From contig NZ_SLWR01000006.1 of the NCBI RefSeq assembly GCF_004345665.1, positions 62,001-126,000 of the forward strand: a stretch of 64,000 nt of DNA. The letters run 5' to 3'. Within the stretch, counting starts at the first letter, position 1. Every line of letters begins with the position of its first letter. Origin of the DNA: Kribbella antiqua. Lineage in GTDB: Bacteria; Actinomycetota; Actinomycetes; Propionibacteriales; Kribbellaceae. Shown piece by piece: positions 16,466 to 24,678 of this stretch. The notes beneath the pieces are model-generated. The model had not been told where the DNA came from, ran no database searches, and saw only the letters and a list, made by a program, of their open reading frames with translations. Made by a program: the position numbers and the translations under genes.

Positions 16466-17164
16466 ATGAAGGCACCTGAGCGGGGAGCGCTACCGCTCCG
16501 GCTGGCGGCGACGCTGAGCCGGACGTACGGGCGCGTGACCGAGACCGTCCATGGCCTGAGCGACGCCGACTTCCAGCGGCCGACCCGCTGCAAGTCGATG
16601 CCGGTCGGTCCGCTGCTGGTCCATCTCCTGTACGACGCCCAGCGCGCGCTGATGGCCTTCGCCAGCCCGACCATCGCCGAGCCGGACCGGGACTTCGTCA
16701 CCTACTGGCAGGACTTCCCACCACGGGCCGACGAGTCAGACACCTCCTTCGTACGCACGGTCGCCTCGGCGTACCGGAAGCCGGGGCTCCTGGTCCAGCA
16801 CTGGCGTGAGCTGTCCGAGGCGGCGGCCCGGGCGGCCATGCTCGGGCTGATGGAGAAGGGCCGGCGAGTCGAGACGCAGGGGCATGTGCTGCGGGCGACC
16901 GATTTCGTGGCGACTTTGGTGCTGGAGGCAACCGTCCATCACCTCGACCTGAGCCTCGAGCTGCCGGGCGCGCCGGAGCCGGATCCGGAGGGATTGCAGG
17001 TCACCGCCCGGACGCTGGACGGCTTGTTCGGGCCGGACGCGTGGGACGTGATCGAGTGGGACACGACGACGTACGTACTGAAGGCAACCGGCAGGCTTCC
17101 GCTCGACGACGCCGACCGCGAGATGCTCGGCCCCCACGCCTCCCGATTGCCGCTGCTGGGCTAG
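16466..17164 (+). CDS. maleylpyruvate isomerase N-terminal (MDMPI) domain protein
   Basis: A 232-residue protein of the actinobacterial MDMPI/DinB-like fold (mycothiol-related four-helix bundle). The N-terminal segment VHGLSDADFQRPTRCKSMPV and the HLLYDAQRALM helix, then LEATVHHLDLSLEL, give the conserved histidine pattern. Many relatives are thought to be mycothiol-dependent enzymes; the reaction of this one is unknown. A strong AGGAGG-like leader precedes ATG 16466. Its 3' end overlaps the convergent CobW-like gene by 4 bp. Confidence 0.72.
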   Translation: MKAPERGALPLRLAATLSRTYGRVTETVHGLSDADFQRPTRCKSMPVGPLLVHLLYDAQRALMAFASPTIAEPDRDFVTYWQDFPPRADESDTSFVRTVASAYRKPGLLVQHWRELSEAAARAAMLGLMEKGRRVETQGHVLRATDFVATLVLEATVHHLDLSLELPGAPEPDPEGLQVTARTLDGLFGPDAWDVIEWDTTTYVLKATGRLPLDDADREMLGPHASRLPLLG

Positions 17165-18228
17165 AGGACTCCGGCGAACGGGTCGTCGAGGTCTTGCCAG
17201 TTGAGGCTGGCGAGTTCGGATTCCGTCAGCAGACAGGCATCGAGAATCGCCTGCAGCCGGGCTGGGTCCAGCCCCATGCCGGTCGCGACGACACTGCACT
17301 CGGCGAGGTGCTCGGTGTCGGACCACTCCCCGAGCATCCCGAGCGACGCGCTGTACCCGGCGGACTCCCACCGGACGCGCTGCGTCGGCCGGTTCGCCAG
17401 CCAGACCACGCCGCGACTCCGTACGACGCCGTTCACAATGTCCTCGAGCGCGTCGTTCAGCCGCGCCGGATGCATCGGTCGAGTCGACCGCCACAGCACA
17501 GTCGTCACGCCATCGCCGCTTGGCTGCAGCCGGTCCGAGGCCGCCAGTTCCCCGGCCCACGCCTCCGCGGCCTGGTAGTCGAACAACCCGGTCCGCGCGA
17601 CCGGTCCGGTCGGCAGGCCGCCCACGTCAGCCGTGACGACCGTCGTACGCGGGTTGAGGTGCCCTAAGAGGTTGTGCAGCCGTGCTGGCGCCGCACTGCG
17701 GTGGGCGTTCGCGAGTACGCACACGTCGGCGTACTCGATCTGCCGTGCGGTCAACTCGGCCACGTTGCGACGGTCCGGCGGCCCGAGCGCCAGCCCGCGC
17801 TCATCGAGCAGTTCATCGCCAGACAACTGCTCGACCAGCAGTACGGCGTCGACCACGCACGTCACGGTGTCGACGGTGAGCTCCGGCACCGCCCCGACCA
17901 GCGCACTCACCAGCGGCCGTGCCTCCATCGCCGGAGGAGCCGCGAGTACGACGTGGTCCCAGTGCGCACGCGCGACCAGGGTCTCGAGCAGCGGCACCAG
18001 CGACTCGATCAGCTGGCACGCGCCGCAGTCGTCGCCGACGGTGAACTCGCCGGAATCGATCGGCCCGGACGCCTCGAACACCCGCCAGGACAGCACGCCC
18101 CGGCGGGGTAGTTCGTCCTGATCCACCACTACTGCCACCGTGGTCGCGTCGACCATGGCGTGCAGCACAGGTTCGCGCAGTGTCGTGGAAAGCCCAACCA
18201 GCAGGGACAACGTCGTATGGGCGGTCAT
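17161..18228 (-). CDS. CobW-like (G3E family) protein with degenerate P-loop, Zur-box controlled
   Basis: A 355-residue relative of CobW/YciC zinc metallochaperones: the G-domain pattern VVVDQDELPRRGVLS, CGACQLIESLVPLLETLVA, WDHVVLAAPPAMEARPLVSA, TCVVDAVLLVEQL, ADVCVLANAH, and a C-terminal CobW_C-like part (PARLNDALEDIVNGVVRSRG, VVWLANRPTQRVRWESAGYS). The Walker A GxxGxGKT is replaced by VGLSTTLREPV at residues 11-21, so classical GTP binding is doubtful. The CxCC metal motif is reduced to CGAC near residue 66. A perfect Zur-type palindrome lies 13 bp upstream, pointing to a job under zinc starvation. Confidence 0.8.
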   Translation of the reverse strand: MTAHTTLSLLVGLSTTLREPVLHAMVDATTVAVVVDQDELPRRGVLSWRVFEASGPIDSGEFTVGDDCGACQLIESLVPLLETLVARAHWDHVVLAAPPAMEARPLVSALVGAVPELTVDTVTCVVDAVLLVEQLSGDELLDERGLALGPPDRRNVAELTARQIEYADVCVLANAHRSAAPARLHNLLGHLNPRTTVVTADVGGLPTGPVARTGLFDYQAAEAWAGELAASDRLQPSGDGVTTVLWRSTRPMHPARLNDALEDIVNGVVRSRGVVWLANRPTQRVRWESAGYSASLGMLGEWSDTEHLAECSVVATGMGLDPARLQAILDACLLTESELASLNWQDLDDPFAGVL

Positions 18229-18240
18229 GTCAGCCAGTAT

Positions 18241-18257
18241 ATGAAAACGGTTTTCAT
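18241..18257. promoter_or_regulatory. Zur box (perfect 17-bp palindrome)
   Basis: ATGAAAAC-G-GTTTTCAT is fully symmetrical and matches the actinobacterial Zur pattern TGAAAAYGNTTTTCA. It lies 13 bp upstream of the CobW-like start at 18228 (minus strand). Zinc-dependent repression of that gene is the natural reading. Confidence 0.85.
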
Positions 18258-18283
18258 CAGTCTAGAGCTCGGTGCAGCCGGAC

Positions 18284-18420
18284 TTTCCCGCGACCACGGG
18301 AAATTTCTGGCCTTTCGCGGGTCCTGAGGTGTGGCTGAGTTAACAGTTAAGGAGCCGACGGGTGGTTTGCGTGACTGGGTGTAGGCACTCTTCGAGCATC
18401 TTTCCTGCCCTGACGGGAAA
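18284..18420. repeat. two copies of TTTCCYG-N6-CGGGAAA
   Basis: The 20-bp interrupted palindrome occurs at 18284-18303 and 18401-18420, with the outer arms conserved (one C/T change in the second left arm) and a different six-base centre in each. Both are in the 232-bp gap between the CobW-like gene and the Eis-type gene. Conservation of arms but not centre suggests a protein-binding site; the regulator is unknown. Confidence 0.6.
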
Positions 18421-18460
18421 TCGTGCGCGGTCTGTCTGGATCGTCTGATAGGCAAGGGGT

Positions 18461-19671
18461 ATGGCGATCGAGATCGGGCGGTTCAGGGTGACTGGGACGA
18501 GCTTCTCGAGCTCGTCGACCTGGCGTTCTCCGCGCCCTGGAGTGAGGCGCAGCTGGAGGCCGAGCGGCGGGTGTGGGAGCCAGAGCGGAGCACCGTCGCG
18601 ACCGACGAGCGACAGCTGGTCGGGCATACCGGCGCGTTCTCGCTGCGGATGACGGTGCCAGGAGCGCAGGTGCCAGTGGCCGGCGTGACCCTGGTCGCGG
18701 TCCGGCCGACGCATCGGCGCCGCGGCATCCTGCGCGACCTGATGCGTGCCCAGCTGACCGAGATCTACGAGGCCGGCGTCGAGCCGGTCGCCGCGCTGAC
18801 CGCGAGCGAGCCGGCCATCTACGGCCGCTTCGGATATGGCCTGGCCTCGGATCACCAGGAGATCGTCGTCCGGAAGCTGGCCCGCGAGCTGCGACCGGTG
18901 GCCGGCATCGACGACGTGAAGATCAAGTACGTCGACATCCGCGAATCGCTCGACACCTGTACGGCGCTGCACAACCGGCTGGCGGCGGACCGGCCAGGCA
19001 TGTTCCAGCACGACGAGCGGTGGCAGGACTACGTCACCGGCGACAACGTCACGAGCGATCCGGCCAACGGGTCGGCTCGGCGCTGTGTCCTCGCGGAGCG
19101 GGACGGCGAGGTGACCGGGTTCGCGTACTACCGGACCAAGCGGGCCGAGAAGAGGTATGTGCAGGTCAGCCGGGTCCATGCGGTGGATCTCGCGTCGCAT
19201 GCCGCTCTCTGGCGGTACTTGCTGGAGCCGGATCTGCTGAGCGAGACGCGGTACGGGAACCTGCCATCGGATGACCCGCTGCTGGAGCTGCTGCTCGATC
19301 CGCGGGAGCCAGGGCCGATCACGCGCGATGGAATCTGGGTACGGCCGGTCGATGTCGCTCGTGCTCTGGCCGCCCGGACGTACTCGCGCGAGATCGACGT
19401 GGTGCTGGCGGTGAGCGACGGGTTCCTGCCGTGGAACTCCGGCACCTGGCATCTCACCGGCGGGCCGACCGGAGCCGCGTGTGAGGCGACGGCACGTTCG
19501 GCCGACCTGACGATCGACGTACGCGAACTGGGGGCGATGTATCTCGGCAGGCCGTCGCTGGTTCGGCTCGGTGCGGCCGGTCTGGTGCAGGAGCACACAG
19601 CCGGAGCGCTCTCGGCCGCGTCGGAAGCGTTTTCCACCAGTCGGCTGCCGTGGCTCGACACGGGCTTCTGA
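18461..19671 (+). pseudogene. Eis-type GNAT acetyltransferase, frameshifted near N-terminus
   Basis: From codon 18463 onward the frame reading ...AVQGDWDELLELVDLAFSAP... through to TGA at 19669-19671 encodes an Eis-like protein: N-terminal GNAT (VAGVTLVAVRPTHRRRGILR, ASEPAIYGRFGYGLASDHQE), middle GNAT and C-terminal sterol-carrier-like domain (VRELGAMYLGRPSLVRLGAA). The only suitable start, ATG 18461 (MAIEI), is in another frame. Adding one base near 18475 would join MAIEI-R to AVQGDW, as in homologues. Without it the first in-frame start is GTG 18571, which loses about 37 residues of the acetyl-CoA domain. Either a real frameshift or a sequencing error. A second, intact relative lies at 44781-45992. 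Confidence 0.75.
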
Positions 19672-19688
19672 TCGGTTAGCCTTCCGAG

Positions 19689-20411
19689 ATGCAGACCCAC
19701 CGTGGGGGAGCGCTGGCGCTGGTGGTCGTGCTGATGCTCGGCGTATCGGCGGCCGGGTTCGTGGTGCTCGCGTCAGCGGGCGGTTCGGTCCAGCCGGTCA
19801 GCGAGAGCACCCTGCGAGCGACGCCGGGTGAGCCGCCACCGGCGACTGCGACCGCGACAGCCCCGACGCAGAATCCCGCGACGCCTCCGCCGGAGCGCGA
19901 GGTGAAGCAGCGACCGATGCCGGACTGGCTGAAGGCGCTCTGGCAGATGCTGATCTGGATCGCGATCGCAGCAGCCGCCTTCTTCCTCGGGCTGCTCATT
20001 TACCGGATCGCCCGCAAGGTCGAGTTGCCTCAGGCCGAAGGCCCTGACCCCGACTGGGAGCGGGTCAAGGCAGAGCGGCTCGCAGAGGCGGTCGACGCCG
20101 GTCTGGCCAGGATCGATTCCGGTACGGCGACCGACGCGGTGATCGCCTGCTGGGTCGCCTTGGAGCAGGCGGCCGCATCGGCCGGTGTGGCCCGCGAGCC
20201 GTCGGAGACACCGGCCGAGTTCATCGTCCGGGTCCTCGGCGTCGGCGGCATCTCCGAGCCGGAGCTCGTCCGCCTCGGCGATCTCTACCGCGAGGCCCGC
20301 TACTCCACTCACGGATCGACAGAACAAGCCCGGGCCGAGGCTCGAGCTGCTCTGCTCCGCCTCCGCGACGAGCTCGCCGCCGCTCGGCCTGGCGAGGTGG
20401 TCGGCCAATGA
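19689..20411 (+). CDS. DUF4129 membrane protein
   Basis: A 240-residue protein with an N-terminal hydrophobic segment (residues 9-31), a Pro/Ala/Thr-rich extracytoplasmic linker, a second membrane helix (about 80-106, LWQMLIWIAIAAAAFFLGLL) and a cytoplasmic DUF4129-like C-terminus (VIACWVALEQAAASAGV, ETPAEFIVRVLG, LYREARYSTHG). This domain usually accompanies MoxR/DUF58 operons and is sometimes fused to transglutaminase proteins. ATG 19689 follows TAGCCT by 6 nt and has no Shine-Dalgarno, so a leaderless mRNA is likely. First gene of a five-gene operon. Confidence 0.8.
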   Translation: MQTHRGGALALVVVLMLGVSAAGFVVLASAGGSVQPVSESTLRATPGEPPPATATATAPTQNPATPPPEREVKQRPMPDWLKALWQMLIWIAIAAAAFFLGLLIYRIARKVELPQAEGPDPDWERVKAERLAEAVDAGLARIDSGTATDAVIACWVALEQAAASAGVAREPSETPAEFIVRVLGVGGISEPELVRLGDLYREARYSTHGSTEQARAEARAALLRLRDELAAARPGEVVGQ

Positions 20412-20527
20412 GCCGCCTGCCGGGATCAGGCCGGTCCGCTGTCAGGTCTTGCCTTCGGCTGTGGGGTTCAGGGTGGCCCCTCCGGTGCGCAGTCCTGATG
20501 GTGCCGTGCTTGCGGGAGGGCGGATGA
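20408..20527 (+). other. 39-codon reading frame linking two operon genes
   Basis: ATG 20408 overlaps the DUF4129 stop and the frame ends at TGA 20525-20527, which overlaps the ATG (20524) of the next gene. Both junctions are ATGA. The peptide (MSRLPGSGRSAV...) has no recognisable features and may not be functional; if translated, the frame could carry ribosomes across the 112-bp gap. Coincidence cannot be excluded in GC-rich DNA. Confidence 0.3.
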
Positions 20528-21108
20528 CGTCGTACAAGTGGACGCCTTTGGAGGAGCGGGGGCCGCTGGGGGAGAGTGGGCGGCGGTCGCGGTCGATGCG
20601 GTTGAACAGGGTTGTCGTTCAGCATGTGGCGATCACGGTTGTGGTGAGCCTGCTGCTGGTCGGGGTGTTCGGGGCGGCGGGGATGGCGCCGCGGCCGTTG
20701 TGGTTCGTGGCGGCGGCGCTGGCGGTCGGGTTCGGGTCGGTGGCGATCCGGCTGATCGTTCCGCAGGTGCTGGAGACCAATTGGCCGGGCCGGCACGACG
20801 AGCGGCTGGCCGCGCTGCGGACCCGCAGTAGCGACAACCGGACCCAGTTCATCGCCACCTGGCTGCAGGAGTCCGACCGTGAGCGCCGGGCTGGGCCGGG
20901 GCGGCAGACCTTCACTCGCCGGGTCCAGCCGCTGTTGCTCGAGCTGACGACAGACCGATTGGTGCACCGCCACGGCGTCGACCCGGAGCTCGAGCCGGAC
21001 CGTGCTCGCCAGATCGTCGGCGACCACGTCTGGACCATGATCACCAGCAGACAAACCGCGTCGATCGACGAGATCGAGGCCGCGGTGCAGACCATCGAGA
21101 AGCTGTGA
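20524..21108 (+). CDS. conserved operon protein with two membrane helices
   Basis: A 194-residue protein of unknown function. Residues about 27-52 and 53-75 form two adjacent hydrophobic helices (HVAITVVVSLLLVGVFGAAG; LWFVAAALAVGFGSVAIRLI). The remaining cytoplasmic part contains FTRRVQPLLLELTTDRLVHR and GDHVWTMITSRQTASIDEIE. It lies between the DUF4129 and MoxR genes, a place where actinobacterial operons of this kind commonly have a similar small membrane protein. ATG 20524 has GGGAGG upstream. Confidence 0.75.
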   Translation: MTSYKWTPLEERGPLGESGRRSRSMRLNRVVVQHVAITVVVSLLLVGVFGAAGMAPRPLWFVAAALAVGFGSVAIRLIVPQVLETNWPGRHDERLAALRTRSSDNRTQFIATWLQESDRERRAGPGRQTFTRRVQPLLLELTTDRLVHRHGVDPELEPDRARQIVGDHVWTMITSRQTASIDEIEAAVQTIEKL

Positions 21109-21114
21109 GGAACC

Positions 21115-22095
21115 GTGACTGATCGGGAACTGGACCTCAGCGAGGTTTCCGCGCTGAGCCGGCAGGTGCTGGAGCGGGTGAGCGAGGCAGTGGTCGGCAA
21201 GGCCGATGCACTGGAGCTCGTCCTCGCGGGCATCCTCGCCGGCGGGCATGTGCTGCTCGAGGACTATCCAGGGCTGGCCAAGACGCTGGCGGCGCGGTCG
21301 TTCGCGCAGGCGCTCGGGCTGGAGTTCCGGCGGGTGCAGTTCACGCCCGACCTGTTGCCGTCCGATGTCACCGGTGCGTTCGTCTACGACCAGAAGGAGT
21401 CCGAATTCGCCTTCCGGCCGGGGCCGATCTTCACCGGGCTGCTGCTCGCCGACGAGATCAACCGGACGCCGCCGAAGACCCAGGCCGCGCTGCTGGAGTC
21501 CATGCAGGAACACCAGGTGACGGTCGAGGGCCAGACCTTCCCGTTGCCCACGCCGTTCCACGTGCTGGCGACGGCGAACCCAGTCGAGTACGAGGGCACC
21601 TACCCGCTGCCGGAGGCCCAGCTCGACCGCTTCATGCTCCGGATCGGCTTCGGCTACCCGAGTGCTGAGGAGGAGTGGGAGGTACTGCGACGTCGGATGA
21701 GCCGCCGCAAGGAGGACCAGACCGTCGAAGCCATCACCGACGCTGCGGGACTACTCGCTGCTCAGCGCGCGATCGAGACCGTCACTGTCGACGACACCGT
21801 TGGGCAGTACTGCGTCGAGCTGGCTGCTGCCACTCGACGCGACTCGCAGGTCCTCGTCGGTGCGTCGCCTCGTGGTTCACTCGCTTTGCTGTTGACCGCG
21901 CGTTCGTACGCCGTGATTCGGGGGCGGGACTACGTCGTACCTGAGGATGTGAAGGCGGTCGCCGTACCGGCGCTGGCGCATCGGATCACGGTCCGGCCGG
22001 AGCTGTGGTTGCACGAGGTGACCGGGGCGACGGTAGTGCGCTCGGTGCTGGGGTCGGTGCCGACGCCGCCTACCGTGGTTGGCGCTTCTCGATGA
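21115..22095 (+). CDS. MoxR family AAA+ ATPase
   Basis: A 326-residue MoxR AAA+ ATPase, a chaperone-like protein thought to act on von Willebrand factor or DUF58 partners. Visible: Walker A variant HVLLEDYPGLAKT (residues 44-56), Walker B FTGLLLADEINRTPPKTQAA, sensor I VLATANPVEYEGTYPLPEAQ, arginine finger region LDRFMLRI, sensor II in VGASPRGSLALLLTARSYAV. GTG 21115 is 6 bp after the previous stop with AGGAACC in front. The 3' end overlaps the DUF58 start (ATGA). Confidence 0.92.
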   Translation: MTDRELDLSEVSALSRQVLERVSEAVVGKADALELVLAGILAGGHVLLEDYPGLAKTLAARSFAQALGLEFRRVQFTPDLLPSDVTGAFVYDQKESEFAFRPGPIFTGLLLADEINRTPPKTQAALLESMQEHQVTVEGQTFPLPTPFHVLATANPVEYEGTYPLPEAQLDRFMLRIGFGYPSAEEEWEVLRRRMSRRKEDQTVEAITDAAGLLAAQRAIETVTVDDTVGQYCVELAAATRRDSQVLVGASPRGSLALLLTARSYAVIRGRDYVVPEDVKAVAVPALAHRITVRPELWLHEVTGATVVRSVLGSVPTPPTVVGASR

Positions 22096-23393
22096 GCTGG
22101 CAGCCGACTCATGCGCAGGTCCGGGCGATCTGTGCGGCTGCGGTGTTGCTGGTGATCGCGGTGCTGGCGCGGCGGCCGGATGCCGCCGTACTGGGGTTGC
22201 CGTTCGCGTTCGTCGCGGTGTGGGGGCGGTACTTCCGGCCGCGGGAGGAGCCCGAGGTGCACACCGAGCTGGACTCGGACGTGCTGTTCGAGGGGCAGGC
22301 GACAACATACCGGCTGCGGGTCTCCGGGACGGTCGACCCGGACATCGACCTGATCGTGGCGGCGCTGCCACGGTCGCAGTGGTTTCAGTACGACCCCGTA
22401 CAGGCTGCGATTGCGGAGCCAGTGTCGGAGGGAGCGGTGACGCTGGAGGTCGGGCTGCGGTCGAAGCGGTGGGGGATGCGTCCGGTGGAGCGGCCGACTG
22501 TTGTCGCGACATCGGTGCTGGGTGCGTACCGGATCCCGGTGACGTCGGCCGAGCCGTTGGCGGTGACCACGCTGCCGTTGCGGGAGGGGTTCGAGGCGGT
22601 CGACTCCGTACCGCGTCCTGCTGGGCTTGTCGGGTTGCATAGGTCGCGGCGTCCTGGTGAGGGCACTGAGCTGGCCGGAGTACGGCCGTTCCGCACCGGA
22701 GACCGGCTGCGGCGGATCAACTGGGCCGTGTCCGCACGTACGCGCGAGTTGCACGTCACGTCGACCTGGTCGGACCGCGACACCGAGGTGGTGATCCTGC
22801 TCGACACCGGCGGCGAGATCGGTATCAGCGAAGGGATCGACGGGCGGTCGAGCAGTCTGGATACGGGTGTACGCGCGGCGGCGTCGATCGCGGAGCACTA
22901 CCTGCGCCACGGTGACCGGGTGCGGCTGATCGACACCGGCAACCTGGTCCGGGGTGTCAGGTCGGGGAGTGGGCGGGGGCATCTGCGGCGGATCCTGGAC
23001 GCGTTGGTTCACGCGGATCGACGGGGTCGTCAGCAAGACGAGCAGCAGTTGGCGCGGCGGCACCGGATCAGGTCCGACAGCCTCGTGCTGGTGCTCAGTC
23101 CGCTGCTCCGGCAGGTGATGCTCGGGTATCTCGTGACGCTGGTTCATCAGGGGTGCACCGTCATCGCGGTGGACACGCTGCCGCCGGACGTGGCGTCGGT
23201 GATCGACCTCGACGAGCATGACGCCCGCTCGTGGCCACTCGCCTGGCGCTTGCGCCTGCTCGAACGCCGCCGCGAACTGGACCGCCTCTCCGACCTCGGC
23301 GTCCCCACCGTCCCCTGGCGCGGCGCCGGCACCCTCGACGAAGTCCTCCGAGACGCCTCCCGCCTCTCCGCCGCCCCAAGGATCCGCTCATGA
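22092..23393 (+). CDS. DUF58 domain membrane protein
   Basis: A 433-residue protein with two N-terminal membrane helices (about residues 8-45), an extracellular-type beta-rich section and the DUF58 signature GTELAGVRPFRTGDRLRRIN followed by WAVSARTRELHVTSTWSDRD. The following VVILLDTGGEIG resembles a von Willebrand A domain with a partly kept metal site. DUF58 proteins work with MoxR ATPases; the substrate process is unknown. ATG 22092 overlaps the moxR stop, and its own stop overlaps the next ATG. Confidence 0.88.
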   Translation: MSWQPTHAQVRAICAAAVLLVIAVLARRPDAAVLGLPFAFVAVWGRYFRPREEPEVHTELDSDVLFEGQATTYRLRVSGTVDPDIDLIVAALPRSQWFQYDPVQAAIAEPVSEGAVTLEVGLRSKRWGMRPVERPTVVATSVLGAYRIPVTSAEPLAVTTLPLREGFEAVDSVPRPAGLVGLHRSRRPGEGTELAGVRPFRTGDRLRRINWAVSARTRELHVTSTWSDRDTEVVILLDTGGEIGISEGIDGRSSSLDTGVRAAASIAEHYLRHGDRVRLIDTGNLVRGVRSGSGRGHLRRILDALVHADRRGRQQDEQQLARRHRIRSDSLVLVLSPLLRQVMLGYLVTLVHQGCTVIAVDTLPPDVASVIDLDEHDARSWPLAWRLRLLERRRELDRLSDLGVPTVPWRGAGTLDEVLRDASRLSAAPRIRS

Positions 23394-23938
23394 CGCCATC
23401 CGAAAAGATCAGTTTGTGGTTGGCGCAGGTGCGGGCTGCGGGGGAGGGGGCGGTGGCCGCTCGGCTGTCGACGGCCGTGGCGGGTGCAGTGGCGTTGGGG
23501 GTGGCGGGCGCGCAGGGGTGGGATCAGCTGGATCTGGTTCCGCTGATCGCGATTCCGATGCTGTTGGCAACTGTTGTGCTGCCGGATTCGCTGGCCGGGT
23601 TGACCTTCATCGTGGTCGTCGCCGGCGGATGGTTGATGCGGGCGCCGGCCGAGATCAGCTTGAGCCTGGTGGTGACCGGAATCGCCTTGCTGGTGGTGCA
23701 TCTGGCCACCGCGTTCGCCGCGCAGATCCCGTCGTACGCCCGAGTCCACCGGGACGCACTCCGCCGCTGGTTGTTGCCCGGGGCAATCGCCCTCGTGCTC
23801 GGCCCGGTGGTCGCCGTCGCGGCCGCACTGGTCCAGGGCGCACACGTCTCAGGCTCGCTCCTGGTCACCGTCGCCGCTCTCCTCCTCGCCACCGCCACCC
23901 TCTGGTTCGCCTCCGGCCAATCCTTCAACCGCGACTAA
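23390..23938 (+). CDS. small membrane protein of MoxR/DUF58 operon
   Basis: A 182-residue protein with about five hydrophobic segments (TAVAGAVALGVAGAQG, LVPLIAIPMLLATVVLPD, LAGLTFIVVVAGGWLM, ISLSLVVTGIALLVVHLATA, then two in LPGAIALVLGPVVAVAAALV and SLLVTVAALLLATATLWFAS). No catalytic motif is seen. It ends the operon and starts within the DUF58 stop (ATGA at 23390), so it is probably made together with that protein. Confidence 0.78.
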   Translation: MTPSEKISLWLAQVRAAGEGAVAARLSTAVAGAVALGVAGAQGWDQLDLVPLIAIPMLLATVVLPDSLAGLTFIVVVAGGWLMRAPAEISLSLVVTGIALLVVHLATAFAAQIPSYARVHRDALRRWLLPGAIALVLGPVVAVAAALVQGAHVSGSLLVTVAALLLATATLWFASGQSFNRD

Positions 23939-23959
23939 CCCCACCCACCACGCGGAGGG

Positions 23960-24520
23960 CTAGGTGAGTTTGCGGGGGTCGTTGATGAAGGTGCGATTGA
24001 GTTCGTCGGCCCAGGGGGCGTCGATGGCGTTCGGGCCGGTGACCTGCATTGCGGCCATCACAGTCAGCAGCATGCCGACGGAGAGGAACTCGCGGGCTTC
24101 GATTGGTGAGGCGCCGGTGAGGTCGCGGACCAGGCGGTAGATGCCGCCGAAGCGGTCGCGGACGGCGTCACCGATGGCCGGCTCGGCGCTGGCCGAGAAG
24201 CCATGCAGCAGAACCAGCAACTGCTCGCGTTCGGCCATCAGTTTCTCGTATGCGGCGCCGAGGCTGGCGAGATCGGCCCGCTCCTCGGCTGCCTCCCGGA
24301 AGGTCTGTTCGATCGTGTCGCACACCGTCTGTACGGCGGCCAGGAAGAGCTGCTGCTTGGTCCCGAACAGCCGGATCACATAAGGCTGCGAGACGCCGGC
24401 CAGCCGGGCGATCTCGTCCGTCTTGGTGCCCGCGTAGCCGGACGTGCCGAACGCCTGGATCGCCGCCTGGAGCACCTCCTCGCCCCGCTCCGCCGCGGTC
24501 AGCCGCATCTTCGTCGCCAT
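23960..24520 (-). CDS. TetR family transcriptional regulator
   Basis: A 186-residue repressor. DNA-binding domain: RGEEVLQAAIQAFGTSGYAG, TKTDEIARLAGVSQPYVIRL, FGTKQQLFLAAVQTV. The C-terminal ligand domain is variable. ATG 24520 has AGGAG eight bases upstream; an in-frame GTG/ATG at 24568 would read into the operator. It diverges from a DHA2 exporter and probably represses it, releasing in response to a transported compound. Confidence 0.88.
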   Translation of the reverse strand: MATKMRLTAAERGEEVLQAAIQAFGTSGYAGTKTDEIARLAGVSQPYVIRLFGTKQQLFLAAVQTVCDTIEQTFREAAEERADLASLGAAYEKLMAEREQLLVLLHGFSASAEPAIGDAVRDRFGGIYRLVRDLTGASPIEAREFLSVGMLLTVMAAMQVTGPNAIDAPWADELNRTFINDPRKLT

Positions 24521-24567
24521 GCTTCTCCTGTCGCCGAATCTCGCCGGAATCACCCGGTCACTTGACA

Positions 24568-24613
24568 TGTTATCAGTCGATGCATACTTTGGTCGCGAAG
24601 CTTGTTATCAGTC
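24568..24613. promoter_or_regulatory. direct repeats TGTTATCAGTC in tetR-exporter gap
   Basis: Two identical 11-bp repeats lie at 24568-24578 and 24603-24613, 35 bp apart start to start, in the divergent region between tetR (start 24520) and the exporter gene (start 24679). The surrounding TTGACATGTTATCAGTCGA is partly symmetrical. Probable TetR binding sites. Confidence 0.5.
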
Positions 24614-24678
24614 AATTACAACAAAGCCATGCTGAGGCGCAGACCGCACTCCGCGGGATGAGGGGACAGGAGCTCGAA

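Noticed and set aside
24250..24678. Upstream extension of the DHA2 exporter gene to 24250
   Set aside because: It would run through the tetR gene and the operator; ATG 24679 has a good ribosome binding site.
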